A stretch of 64,000 nt of DNA, from assembly GCA_963831235.1 (NCBI GenBank), contig CAWHPS010000063.1:1-64000 (forward strand). The letters run 5' to 3'. The translations under genes and the position numbers were made by a program. This stretch comes from CAWHPS01 sp963831235. GTDB lineage: Bacteria; Fibrobacterota; OXYB2-FULL-49-7; JAEUSG01. Of this stretch, positions 16,170 through 25,092 are shown one piece after another (within the stretch, counting starts at the first letter, position 1; every line of letters begins with the position of its first letter). Below the pieces are notes generated by a model. It did not search any database, had not been told where the DNA came from, and saw nothing but the letters and a program-made list of their open reading frames with translations.

Positions 16170-16689
16170 TGAGACTCCTTGTATTAAATTAAAATTATTT
16201 TACGTTTGGCTTTTTAAAATTTATTCATTATAATTGACTTCTTCATTTCATTCAGGTTTTTCATGCATCACCATTCTCCTTTTTAAAATTTATATGTCTC
16301 CACTGAATCATGAGACAGACCTCGCAATTGTTATACCAGGATGAAGATGTTGGCGGAATACGCCTAAAACACGGTTTAAAACCGGTATTTGTTAATCTTT
16401 GAAGTTGAAATGTAAGCAGGTTCCGCTGAATTTTATGAATATGAGGAATTGGCTTTCCATTTATATGATTTGACTTTATCAATATTATTTTGAAGGAGGG
16501 CTGCACTGAATTCTATACGGATACAGGCATTCTCATTCACATTAAGGTATTCTCATACGGAAATATTTCAGATGTGTATTGTGAAGGAGTTCCCTGAAAA
16601 GCGGCGATATCCGTACAAAAAAACCGGCGTGATTATTGCAATAGAAAAAGCATGAACGAAACTCAAAACCTAAAGAAGGAGACTGCGTT
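16170..16689. other. 520-bp gap without a convincing gene
   Basis: This divergent interval lies between the OmpA gene and the BON gene. It holds a repeated CTTTTTAAAATTTAT motif (about 16210 and 16280) and, at its right end, a good Shine-Dalgarno (AAGAAGGAG) for the BON gene. Short open frames lack family resemblance. No RNA gene is recognised. Confidence 0.5.
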
Positions 16690-17466
16690 ATGAAAAGAAT
16701 CAATCTCGGAATCATGATTATTGTGATGGGGGTCATTTTGGGCTCCGTGGGAGCCCTCCTGGCAACTCAAACGAGTGATCGCATCGAATCGTCCGCTAAG
16801 AAGTCTTATATATTCAAGACATATTTAAAGAGTGATGATATTGCAATTAAAGTGACAAAAGACAGTATTGTCACCTTAACAGGGTCTGTATCCGAGTGGT
16901 CGCATCTGTCATTGGCCGAGGAAACGGTTGCCGGTCTTCCCGGAGTAAAGCGCGTAAACAACAGCCTTACGGTCAAAGGAGAACAGCCCGAAAAAAACTC
17001 GGACGCGTGGCTTCGGATGCAGGTAAAGGTTCTGCTTATGTTTCACCGTAATGTAAGCGGTCTCGAAACCTATGTCGATGTAAAAAACGGAGCGGTCACC
17101 TTGAGCGGAAAAGCTGCCAACATGGCACAAATAGAACTGACGACGGAATATGTCAATGACATTGACGGCGTTAAAAGCGTAAAGAACAACATGACTGTTG
17201 AAAAACAAGAAAAATCGATTGTTGATAAAGTAGAAGAAAGCATCGATGACGCATCCATTAACGCGCAGGTTAAACTCGCCCTGCTGTTCCATCGCTCCAC
17301 AAGCATCATTAAAATATCCGTTGAGACAAGAGCGGGTATTGTCACAGTACGGGGTGTCGCGAAAAACAATGCGGAAAAAGACCTGGTCGGCAAGCTTGTA
17401 AATGATATAAAGGGCGTCAAGGGCTTGAAAAACGAGATAACAATCGGACAGTTGTCTCTTAAATAG
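16690..17466 (+). CDS. Periplasmic protein with three BON domains
   Basis: The 258-residue protein has an N-terminal signal or anchor helix (LGIMIIVMGVILGSVGALLA) and then three BON modules, at about 35-100, 110-175 and 190-256. Each ends in the G-V-x-x-V/L-x-N signature (LPGVKRVNNSL, IDGVKSVKNNM, IKGVKGLKNEI). BON proteins such as OsmY bind phospholipid and protect the envelope under osmotic stress. The strong site AAGAAGGAG precedes ATG 16690. A small outer-membrane protein gene follows after 35 nt, suggesting an envelope-stress operon. Confidence 0.9.
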   Translation: MKRINLGIMIIVMGVILGSVGALLATQTSDRIESSAKKSYIFKTYLKSDDIAIKVTKDSIVTLTGSVSEWSHLSLAEETVAGLPGVKRVNNSLTVKGEQPEKNSDAWLRMQVKVLLMFHRNVSGLETYVDVKNGAVTLSGKAANMAQIELTTEYVNDIDGVKSVKNNMTVEKQEKSIVDKVEESIDDASINAQVKLALLFHRSTSIIKISVETRAGIVTVRGVAKNNAEKDLVGKLVNDIKGVKGLKNEITIGQLSLK

Positions 17467-17501
17467 TTAAAATAAATCATTCAAAACAGGAGAAAATTAT
17501 T

Positions 17502-18044
17502 ATGTGGACGAAAACGCTTATAATGACAGGGCTAATTGCCTTGCTGGCCGCCCAGATGAATGCCACCGGTATAAGTCTTGGCCCGCAGGCCGGTTTTTAT
17601 AAGGCCCAGGACGCCGACGAAGGAGCCTACATGGGCGGTGTGGCCTGCCGGTTGAATTTTGTATCGCTTTTTGGCGCTGAAGCCTCAATAAATTATCGTC
17701 AGGAAAAATATGCGGATGGCGCCGTGACGGTTCGCAGTTGGCCGGTGATGGTAACCGGTTTGATTTATCCGATCCCGATTGTTTATGGGGCTATCGGGGC
17801 GGGCTGGTATAATGTGACTTTTGATTATGATCATAGAAAACTGCCGCTTTTTTCGGATGAAACAATACAGGAATTCGGCTGGCATTTTGGCGGAGGTGTG
17901 GATATACCCGTAGGTTCAATCGTCAAATTGACCGGCGATCTTCGCTATGTATTTCTGGATTATGATTTTAAAAATATTCCGGGCAGAGGCGACCCCCAAA
18001 GCGATTTCTTTATCATTACGGTGGGTCTCCTATTCAACTTATGA
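17502..18044 (+). CDS. Outer-membrane beta-barrel protein, 180 residues
   Basis: A signal peptide (MTGLIALLAAQMNA) is followed by an eight-strand-type barrel: GISLGPQAGFYKAQD, GVACRLNFVSLFGAEASINY, GAIGAGWYNVTFDYD, EFGWHFGGGVDIPVG, LTGDLRYVFLDYDF and a final FFIITVGLLFNL. The pattern fits OprF-N/OmpW-like small barrels. The gene lies 35 nt downstream of the BON protein gene, with its own AGGAG. No specific function can be assigned. Confidence 0.75.
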   Translation: MWTKTLIMTGLIALLAAQMNATGISLGPQAGFYKAQDADEGAYMGGVACRLNFVSLFGAEASINYRQEKYADGAVTVRSWPVMVTGLIYPIPIVYGAIGAGWYNVTFDYDHRKLPLFSDETIQEFGWHFGGGVDIPVGSIVKLTGDLRYVFLDYDFKNIPGRGDPQSDFFIITVGLLFNL

Positions 18045-18153
18045 TCCGGCGCCATGCCACATTTCAAAAAAGCAAGACATACCGGGAGCGGGGTGACCGT
18101 TGCAACCTACTTTGCCCCGTTCCTCTGGCCGCCTATCTCTTTGCGTTTCATGC

Positions 18154-18372
18154 TTAAATATTCATACCGCCAAGGAAGGCCGTCTCGCCATCGATGATCA
18201 GAATCTTGCGGTGATCGCGCTGGTTGATGTCCTAGCCCGCTTTATCTCCGGTCAATGGGTTAACCGGATTGAACTCGAGCACCTTGATGCCTGCGTCTTT
18301 CAAACGCGTGAAAAACCCGGCGGGCGTATTGAACGCGCCACTGATGGCTTTGCCTCCAAACAGTACAAGATT
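18154..18372 (-). pseudogene. Cardiolipin synthase (phospholipase D) remnant
   Basis: The minus strand encodes, with internal stops, AGFFTRLKDAGIKVLEFNPV, then NPLTGDKAG, a TAG, and RDHRKILIIDGETAFLGGMN before a TAA. LxxAGIxVxxFNPxxP followed by HRKxxxxDGxxAFxGGxN is the first HKD half-site of cardiolipin synthases. Only this segment remains, so the gene is dead. It lies directly downstream of the tolC-like gene. The plus-strand open frame over the same bases is its shadow. Confidence 0.75.
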
Positions 18373-19839
18373 TTATTGGGTAAATAAAATCTTCAGTCGA
18401 CCTTTTTTCTCCAGTAATCGATAGTAATTAAGCGTAAACTCGGTCTGGTATTGAAGTGTTTGAAGTTCAGACTTCTCTCGGCTGTTTTGGAATTCAAGCA
18501 GTTTTTCCAGAGAGATGAATTTTTTGGAGAATAATTTTTCAGCCTCCATAAGGTTTGCCGTGGAAATATCCAGTGAACTTTTGCCTGCTTGATACTGAAG
18601 ATAATTAAGTTCTGTCTGGGCTAATAGTTTCTGAAGGTCCTTTTTAATCTGTTTTCGAAGGGTTTCACGCTTATATTCCGCTTCCTTAAGTGCAAACATG
18701 GCTGGTTCCACCTGATCTCGCCTGTACCGAGGGTCTAAAACCATATTGAATTTCAGACCGACTGACCATGAGTTGTAATTGTTGGATCCCATTTTGCCGA
18801 AAGTTTCTTTAAATCCGGGATCTGTTCCATAAATGTAGTAATTGGATTCAAGGTTCAAGCTCGGTAATGTTGAGCTGTTTTTTATGGAGACATTGAGCAT
18901 GGCCTTTTCCACATTTTGATCCTCGGAATGAAAATCCGGACGGTTGCGAAGCGCTTCTTCCCAGATTGAATCCAGAGCGGCTTTTTGATTTAATGAATAA
19001 GGTTCGATCAAATCGGATTTAAGATTGATACTATCCGTATATTCCCTACCCACCATTTCCAGAAATGCGGCTTGTTTTTCCAGAAAAGCGTTCTGGGATG
19101 AATAAACAGCATTCTCCTTTTCAAGGACCTGTGCGCGCTGTTCAAGCAGTTTATCCTGGGTCTCCAATGATTTGGCTACCAATTGTTCGAGTGTCTTCTG
19201 ATTTTGTCTTGCAACATCAAGAGCATGCTTCTTTATTTCGATTTCTTTTTTTTGAAGTAACAGACCAAAATAAGTCTCAGTGGCCTTCAGAATAATAGAT
19301 GAGTATTTTGCCTGCAGGCTCATGTTGCTGGAATTCCAATCAAACCTGGCCATTTGAAGCTCTCTCCTGTGGTAAATGTTAGAAAGATTAGAGAGCAAGG
19401 GTTGGCTCAAACTCACATACATATTTGTTGAATTATATTCACGCAAATCAAGCGGCAGGCGCTTGGAGTTGCTCTCCAGGAAGGAATAACCATACGCCAT
19501 ACCGAGTTTGCTGCCAGTCACGAATGTTTTCGAAAGATTGGCCTTTAAATTTTTATTCTTATTGCTGACAATATCGACACCATCCAATACGTCCGTGGAA
19601 AGCTGATTGGAAGAACCATTGTCAAGTGTGATATCAGATGTCAAGGGCCCGAGTTTTTCCTTTGAATGAATGATAGCTTCGGATTGATCGCATCGTATCT
19701 TATATAAGGCAAGCTCAGGATTGTTTAGGATGACTTCACGTACATAATCTTTAAGATTATAGAACAATGAGTCCTGTTGTGCGAAGGAGAACGTAAACAG
19801 GATCAATAAAACCTGAATGCAATATTTATTCATAGCCAA
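18373..19839 (-). CDS. TolC-like outer-membrane channel protein
   Basis: The 488-residue protein has a signal peptide (YCIQVLLILFTFSFAQQ) and two long helical coiled-coil repeats typical of outer-membrane efflux proteins: YFGLLLQKKEIEIKKHALDV, LEQRAQVLEKENAVYSSQNA, and in the second half LKEAEYKRETLRKQIKKDLQ. It forms the periplasm-spanning duct of tripartite exporters. Its start overlaps the end of the GAF-HlyD gene by 10 nt, so the two are translationally coupled. Length and repeat plan are normal for the family. Confidence 0.88.
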   Translation of the reverse strand: MAMNKYCIQVLLILFTFSFAQQDSLFYNLKDYVREVILNNPELALYKIRCDQSEAIIHSKEKLGPLTSDITLDNGSSNQLSTDVLDGVDIVSNKNKNLKANLSKTFVTGSKLGMAYGYSFLESNSKRLPLDLREYNSTNMYVSLSQPLLSNLSNIYHRRELQMARFDWNSSNMSLQAKYSSIILKATETYFGLLLQKKEIEIKKHALDVARQNQKTLEQLVAKSLETQDKLLEQRAQVLEKENAVYSSQNAFLEKQAAFLEMVGREYTDSINLKSDLIEPYSLNQKAALDSIWEEALRNRPDFHSEDQNVEKAMLNVSIKNSSTLPSLNLESNYYIYGTDPGFKETFGKMGSNNYNSWSVGLKFNMVLDPRYRRDQVEPAMFALKEAEYKRETLRKQIKKDLQKLLAQTELNYLQYQAGKSSLDISTANLMEAEKLFSKKFISLEKLLEFQNSREKSELQTLQYQTEFTLNYYRLLEKKGRLKILFTQ

Positions 19840-21803
19840 AATTTATAAATTAGATAAGAAAGCGGTTTTTCCATAAGGATTTTCAGCAAGGATCGGGGTT
19901 GTGTTACGATTTTTGCCCTGCCGGACATACCAGGCAGTATACCTGGAAGCGAATCGTTTATTTCCACCATGACTGGAAAATAAATATTCTTATCCTCTTC
20001 CTTTTTGTCAAAGACCACCTGTTTGACCGTCCCCTTGAAGGTTTTACCGGGGAAGGCCGGAACACGGACAAGGCACAACTGACCCGTGGAAATATTGTTG
20101 ATCTTTTTCTCCGGAAGATAGACTTTCATCTCAAGATGCTCGAGATCCAGGACCTCAAAAAGTTCACTACCCTTTGAAAAACGCTGTCCAGGTAAATTCC
20201 TGATTTTATCATTAACGAGCCGTCCATTGACAGGACTCTGTACTGTTGATTCTGAAATCATCCGTTTAAGGGAAAAGACCTCCAGCTGTGCCTGCTTGTA
20301 TTCAAGTTGCTTTGCGTGATAATCAGCATACTTTGCCTGTTGTACCAGTGTTCCCATGGTCTGTTGAAGCACGACCATGCGATTCATCTCTTTGCTAAGA
20401 TTTTTCTCGAATTCATCCGTATTGAACTGAAGCAGTGTATCTCCTTTATGGATGGGCTTATAGGGGTCAGCGGATACACGTTCAACCATACCATCAACGC
20501 GGGCATACAGCATGTTCTTTTTTTGCGGCAATATTTCGCATTTTCCCGGGATTTTTTCCGTCATACGAATGATTCCAAGTCCCAGAAGCAAAACCGCGCC
20601 CCCCGCTGCTATTATTCCAGCTTTTTTAAAATAAAGTTTTTTTGCGCTTGCGAATTTACCCTTCAGCGAGAAACGGGGGACTGAATTATACAGTTGCGCA
20701 TTACGCAATGAAACAGTCAGCATGTTTTTAAGAAGACTGATACGATCGCTCATTGCAGCCGGAATCAGGTTTTCCTCGCGCGATTCCATGAAAAAGAGGC
20801 CAAGTTCGGATTCTTTGTCAAACAGCCGGTAAATTGCAATGGTTCCTGGATGATATCGATTGATATAATCTTCGATTGGTTTTTCTTTCTGTGTTTCTTT
20901 GAGATATTTCTTGCAGGAGGGTATATACACATCCGCTTTCTGTTTAAATACGCCAATAAACAGATTATTTAAATTTATAATGTCAGGATCCTGAAGGTCA
21001 ACGGATGCTTGCCGGGAAATGGCCCGGATTTTTACAGTGTCTTTTTCAACAAGTGCGATGGCTGCACGATCGTAATCGATTAATTTTGAGCATAGGTTGA
21101 CCACTGTCAGGAGGCAACCGTCAAGATCAAGAGTGCTTGTGATTTCACTTGAAATATCAAGCAACACAGACAATTCATGGACTTTTTTCTCGGATGCACC
21201 AAGCCGTGCATTGACAATCGGCATGGCGCAGCTTTGACATAAAAGCTGGAGAAGGTTCAAATCATCGTTATTGAATTTACCGTCCTGGGTCTTTTTATTA
21301 AGCAGCTGAATCGCCCCGATTGCTGTGTTTTCAACAATAAGCGGGGCGCAAATCATGGAATGGGTCACAAAACCTGTTTTAGCATCAACGGAAGCTGAGA
21401 AACGTGAATCCTTGGAGGTATCAAAAACAGTCTCTGATTTTGCATTGTCGATTACGTAACCCACAACTCCGGTTCCCTTGGGAAGTTTGAGGTTAATGAC
21501 CTTGTCTTTGGTGGGACCGTCCGCTACATGACAGGTGATCTCAGTTCTTTTTTCGTTGATGAGCCATAATGAACCGGCATCAGCCCCAACATCCTTAACA
21601 ACCTTATTGAACACCAATTTCATGAGCTCGTTCAAATTGCCTGTTGAATTGCAAATCTGAAAGAGCTCATTGATAAGTTCAAGGCGGCGGAGCTTAACAA
21701 GGTTGTCCGATGAAGAACCGGGTTTCGTGTCGGATGAATTATCTTCCCCTCCGGCTAGCCTGGGGTTGGGAGATATAGGAATAGAGGATGTTGGTCTTCT
21801 CAA
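19830..21803 (-). CDS. GAF-GAF-TM-HlyD fusion protein
   Basis: The 657-residue protein has two GAF domains (about 35-190, with GSLWLINEKRTEITCHVADG and GVVGYVIDNAKSETVFD; about 205-375). One transmembrane helix lies at about 390-412 (AAGGAVLLLGLGIIRM). A HlyD-type periplasmic adaptor follows at about 420-645 (ARVDGMVERVSADPYKPIHKGD, a helical hairpin, and PVNGRLVNDKIRNLPGQRFSKG). The layout puts the ligand-sensing GAF domains in the cytoplasm and the adaptor in the periplasm. It is coupled to the TolC-like gene downstream and divergent from the M50-HlyD gene. Fusion of GAF sensors to an adaptor implies small-molecule gating of export; that is inference. Confidence 0.82.
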   Translation of the reverse strand: MRRPTSSIPISPNPRLAGGEDNSSDTKPGSSSDNLVKLRRLELINELFQICNSTGNLNELMKLVFNKVVKDVGADAGSLWLINEKRTEITCHVADGPTKDKVINLKLPKGTGVVGYVIDNAKSETVFDTSKDSRFSASVDAKTGFVTHSMICAPLIVENTAIGAIQLLNKKTQDGKFNNDDLNLLQLLCQSCAMPIVNARLGASEKKVHELSVLLDISSEITSTLDLDGCLLTVVNLCSKLIDYDRAAIALVEKDTVKIRAISRQASVDLQDPDIINLNNLFIGVFKQKADVYIPSCKKYLKETQKEKPIEDYINRYHPGTIAIYRLFDKESELGLFFMESREENLIPAAMSDRISLLKNMLTVSLRNAQLYNSVPRFSLKGKFASAKKLYFKKAGIIAAGGAVLLLGLGIIRMTEKIPGKCEILPQKKNMLYARVDGMVERVSADPYKPIHKGDTLLQFNTDEFEKNLSKEMNRMVVLQQTMGTLVQQAKYADYHAKQLEYKQAQLEVFSLKRMISESTVQSPVNGRLVNDKIRNLPGQRFSKGSELFEVLDLEHLEMKVYLPEKKINNISTGQLCLVRVPAFPGKTFKGTVKQVVFDKKEEDKNIYFPVMVEINDSLPGILPGMSGRAKIVTQPRSLLKILMEKPLSYLIYKFWL

Positions 21804-21904
21804 AAAATAATCCTATTTGTGTTTTGTATTGATATGATTTAATTTATATTAAAATCACCCTGGGATACAAAACATTTTTTTATCCTTAATCAATTTACAA
21901 TAAA
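21804..21904. promoter_or_regulatory. Divergent promoter region of the export locus
   Basis: This AT-rich interval of 101 bp separates the GAF-HlyD gene (minus) from the M50-HlyD gene (plus), so both must start here. It is rich in TTTGTATTGATATGATTT- and TTTATATT-like sequence, but no clear -35/-10 pair is assigned. A shared regulator site would couple both arms. Confidence 0.4.
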
Positions 21905-24004
21905 ATGGCTGAAAACAACCCAAAGTTACGGACAGACCTGAAAATGACCCGTCAAGTTCAACGGGAAGGGGTGCATTATGTCATTAAAGATCCACTGACA
22001 CAAGAGTATTTCAGATTTCCTGAAGATGAGTACCAGCTAATTGCTTTGTTTGATGGAACGCGGGACCTTTCCAGAATTCACGCGCAATATTCGGCTGAAC
22101 ATCCTGATACGGAACTTTCCATACCGGATGTTGAGCAGTATTTAAGCACTCTGGACAAGATGCATCTGATAGAAAAGCCTTTGGCGGAACAGAATCTTTT
22201 CCTTCTTGAAAAGCAGCGTGAAATCAGGAAAAGCAAACTTCTTGGCGTTAAGGGGAGCCTGATGTATTTTCGTGTAAGCCTGCTTGATCCCAACCATTTG
22301 CTGGATTTGTTGTATCCTAAAATCAGGTTTGTGTTCTCCACGCCATTTCTTTTAACTGCCGTGGGTTGCATGCTTTTAAGTGTATTCTTAATCTTTCAGA
22401 ATTACGACCAGTTTGTGAATGGCATGGCGTCAATATTCACATTAAAGGAAAAGACAGGCGGAGCGATTTTCGGATTGTGGCTCACAGTCGTCTTTGTAAT
22501 ATTCTTCCATGAGCTCGGGCATGCGTTCACCTGCAAACATTTCGGTGGTGAAGTGCACGAAATGGGCGTCCTTATGCTGTTTTTTACACCATGCTTTTAT
22601 GCAAATGTCAATGATGCCTGGATGTTTGAGAAGAGATACCAGAAACTTGCCGTGACATTTGCCGGCGGGTTTACTGAATTTTTCATTGGTTCATTGTTCA
22701 CATTTATCTGGGTATTGTTGAATCCTGCGTCACCTCTCAGCGCTATATCCTATCAGGTACTGACCATTTGTGCGGTTTCCTCGGTGATGTTCAATTTTAA
22801 TCCCTTAATGAAACTTGATGGCTATTATGCATTTTCCGATTTTACCAGTATTCCAAACCTCAGGGCTGAAAGCGGAAAATATGTAAAGCGCATTGTCCAG
22901 AAATATATATTCCGATTAAGCGTGGAGGACGATTGCTCCCAATATACATCAAGGGAAAAAAAGATTCTGCTGGGTTATGGAATATGCTCAACTATCTATA
23001 TGACAGGTCTTACTATTGGCTTGTTTTTCATGGCAAGGACATTTTTATTGGAAAAACTTGGGGCCATAGGTTCTCTTCTGAGTTTGTTTGTGGCCTGGAA
23101 ACTGTTTAAGGGGCACTTAATGAAATTCAAGGGGTTTGTCATTTTATTTTTTAAGGAAAAAGCCGTTTATATCAAGGCCCATCCGGTGTTGTTCACTATT
23201 CTTTTTCTTGTGCTGGGCGGTATTGCTTTTTATTCCTTTAAGACCCATAATCTGGTCTTGAAAAAAGAGTGCGAGATTCAACCGTTGCACCGGGCAAAAC
23301 TTTATGCAGGGACATCCGGTTATTTGTCATCACATTCCATCATCCCTGGAACATACGTTGAAAAGGGGCAAACAATCGGCAAGATTTCAAATGTTGATTT
23401 GGAAGAAAAGGTTGTGAAGCTTAAAATCGACAAGGCCATTCAGGAAATACTGAAATCAAATGCTTTATTGGAGAGCAACAGCGACACAAGGGTATCCTCG
23501 ATTCTGGAAATAGATCGTTTGAATCGCGAAATCCGTTCCAATCAGAAGGAGCTTGATAAGTCGGCCATTGTTGCTCCTTTCAGCGGCTCAATATTCTCAA
23601 GTGAGGCCGACAAAGGATATCAGCCTTTCTTTACAAAAGGCAGCGAGATCGGCGAAATCTATTCCATGGACACCTTTTTAATCGAACTCAAACTTCCTGA
23701 ATCCGAGGTTGCTGAGATTAACCCGGGGGATTCGGTTTACGTCAGACTGCACAGCGCACTTGCTTATAAGACAACCGGAAGAATATACTCTGTTTCACCA
23801 ACATCAATAGCTTATGCTGATTCGCTTAAAAAAGCTGAAGGAGTGGAAACCCAGTTTTTAGTTAAAATACTTTTGGTCAAAGGGCCGATCTGTCTGTTGC
23901 CGAGTATGACAGGCATCGCCTATATCCAGGCGAATAAAATTAAGGGTTTCACCTTGCTCAGAAGAGCGGTACGCAAGGGATTAAGGACAGATTTGTTTTT
24001 TTAA
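21905..24004 (+). CDS. PqqD-like / M50 metalloprotease / HlyD fusion
   Basis: The protein has 699 residues. Residues 10-95 look like a PqqD-type winged domain (VHYVIKDPLTQEYFRFPEDE, YQLIALFDGTRDLSRIHAQY), as used to bind leader peptides. Membrane helices follow, with the M50 zinc site H202-E203-L-G-H206 and the distal Asp305 of MKLDGYY. Several more helices end at about 445, and residues of about 455-690 form a HlyD-like adaptor (LHRAKLYAGTSGYLSSHSII, SAIVAPFSGSIFSSE). Such site-2-protease/HlyD fusions occur without ABC partners in several phyla. Here it faces the GAF-HlyD/TolC operon and precedes a small HlyD gene and the LEERIAP repeat protein. The role in export or processing of that protein is inferred. 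Confidence 0.85.
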   Translation: MAENNPKLRTDLKMTRQVQREGVHYVIKDPLTQEYFRFPEDEYQLIALFDGTRDLSRIHAQYSAEHPDTELSIPDVEQYLSTLDKMHLIEKPLAEQNLFLLEKQREIRKSKLLGVKGSLMYFRVSLLDPNHLLDLLYPKIRFVFSTPFLLTAVGCMLLSVFLIFQNYDQFVNGMASIFTLKEKTGGAIFGLWLTVVFVIFFHELGHAFTCKHFGGEVHEMGVLMLFFTPCFYANVNDAWMFEKRYQKLAVTFAGGFTEFFIGSLFTFIWVLLNPASPLSAISYQVLTICAVSSVMFNFNPLMKLDGYYAFSDFTSIPNLRAESGKYVKRIVQKYIFRLSVEDDCSQYTSREKKILLGYGICSTIYMTGLTIGLFFMARTFLLEKLGAIGSLLSLFVAWKLFKGHLMKFKGFVILFFKEKAVYIKAHPVLFTILFLVLGGIAFYSFKTHNLVLKKECEIQPLHRAKLYAGTSGYLSSHSIIPGTYVEKGQTIGKISNVDLEEKVVKLKIDKAIQEILKSNALLESNSDTRVSSILEIDRLNREIRSNQKELDKSAIVAPFSGSIFSSEADKGYQPFFTKGSEIGEIYSMDTFLIELKLPESEVAEINPGDSVYVRLHSALAYKTTGRIYSVSPTSIAYADSLKKAEGVETQFLVKILLVKGPICLLPSMTGIAYIQANKIKGFTLLRRAVRKGLRTDLFF

Positions 24005-24026
24005 AACTATTTAAAAAAGGACAAAC

Positions 24027-24656
24027 ATGAAACTATTTACATTGTTATTTTTAGCTTTTAATGTAATTCATTCAGCGGAATATGAAGGCCTGTTGATGCC
24101 TGCTGAGCAGGTGACGTTATCCGTACTCTCAAGTGGTGTTGCCACAAGATTGCCTTTTAAAATGGGATCCTCTGTCAACAAGGGAGATGTTTTAATTGCA
24201 TTGGATCCAGCCAAGGACTCCTTGAATCTGGTATTAGCTGAACGGGAACTTGAGCGCAGTGGAATAGAAAAATCAGGGGAAATAGAGAAAGAAATTGCGC
24301 TTCAGCTTAAGAAAATCGCTTATAGGGAAAAATTTGTTACGGCTCCTTTTACAGGCACGGTTGTAAATGTCATGGCAAAGAATCACGAATATTATTCCGC
24401 AGGGGCAAAAGTGATTGAAATCGCCGACCTCTCCTCGCTTGTTACTGAAATCCATATCACCTCCGACGAACTGACCCGGCTTAAAAAATCATCGGACCTG
24501 GTTGTTTTCAAAGGCGAAGAGAAAGTGCATGCCGCCCTTGATTCATACAACCCTATTGCGGAACCTGGCCTGGAGATTTTCCTGGTTAAAATACGATTCA
24601 AGAACAAGCACCAATGGGCTCCCGGCACTTCCGTCAAGGTTAAATTCAAATCTTAG
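24027..24656 (+). CDS. Small HlyD-type periplasmic adaptor
   Basis: The 209-residue protein has a short signal peptide (MKLFTLLFLAFNVIHSAEY). It then has a split biotinyl-lipoyl-like domain (GLLMPAEQVTLSVLSSGV, PFKMGSSVNKGDVLIALD) interrupted by a short helical stretch, and FVTAPFTGTVVNVMAKNHEY. It lacks the long coiled-coil hairpin of typical adaptors and is about half their usual length. It follows the M50-HlyD gene by 22 nt with its own AAAAAAGGAC site, so it is a third adaptor-like piece of the same locus. Confidence 0.8.
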   Translation: MKLFTLLFLAFNVIHSAEYEGLLMPAEQVTLSVLSSGVATRLPFKMGSSVNKGDVLIALDPAKDSLNLVLAERELERSGIEKSGEIEKEIALQLKKIAYREKFVTAPFTGTVVNVMAKNHEYYSAGAKVIEIADLSSLVTEIHITSDELTRLKKSSDLVVFKGEEKVHAALDSYNPIAEPGLEIFLVKIRFKNKHQWAPGTSVKVKFKS

Positions 24657-25025
24657 AGTTTTTCAAAAAAAGCCTTCCTGGACTCGATTGGCTGTTTTAT
24701 GCCTGATTGAATATTTTTTAAACAGGGTGTATGGCAACATTTGCAAACGTTTCTTGCCGGCCACGGAGGGCCGGCACTGTACTGTGGTATATGGTTTTGG
24801 GTTAAAGGCGCACCCCCGTCTCTGGGGGTGCGCCAAAAAAAAGACAAAACACCAGAACAGTCGGCGGCGTCCCTGCCGCCGAACAATATGGGGATGAATT
24901 TTATCCGGATCGGATTGGAATGACTTTATTCTTTGTGCTAAATTTTTATTGCAAATGTTGCCATGCACCCTTTCAAACAGCTCTTAAAGAAAAAACTTGA
25001 CATAAATATCGTAATAAATGTTATC
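24657..25025. repeat. Palindrome-rich gap upstream of the repeat-protein gene
   Basis: This stretch has no gene. Three perfect hairpins stand in a row: GCCGGCC/GGCCGGC (24756-24762 with 24769-24775), an 11-bp stem 24807-24817 with 24824-24834, and CGGCGGC/GCCGCCG (24862-24868 with 24875-24881). The part from about 24763 (CACGGAGGGCCGGC) resembles 56907 onward (CACGGAGGGCCAGC). This looks like dispersed REP-type DNA, comparable with 3229-3463. Confidence 0.55.
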
Positions 25026-25054
25026 TTGACTTTACACATAGAAAATTCTTTATA
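25026..25054 (+). promoter_or_regulatory. Candidate promoter of the repeat-protein gene
   Basis: TTGACT (25026-25031) and TTTATA (25049-25054) are spaced by 17 nt, about 35 nt upstream of the ATG at 25093. A second TTGACA at 24997-25002 has a weaker -10. A strong ribosome site, GGGAGGAG, precedes the start. Confidence 0.5.
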
Positions 25055-25092
25055 ACTCAACATACATAATTTTTTAAAAGGGAGGAGTCGCT

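Noticed and set aside
18100..18387. Plus-strand open frame of 95 codons
   Set aside because: It is antisense to a recognisable cardiolipin synthase remnant on the minus strand and lacks a ribosome site.
24807..24842. Intrinsic terminator after the small HlyD gene
   Set aside because: The perfect hairpin is followed by A8 on the plus strand and only UUUAACCC on the minus strand, so it lacks the needed U-tract.
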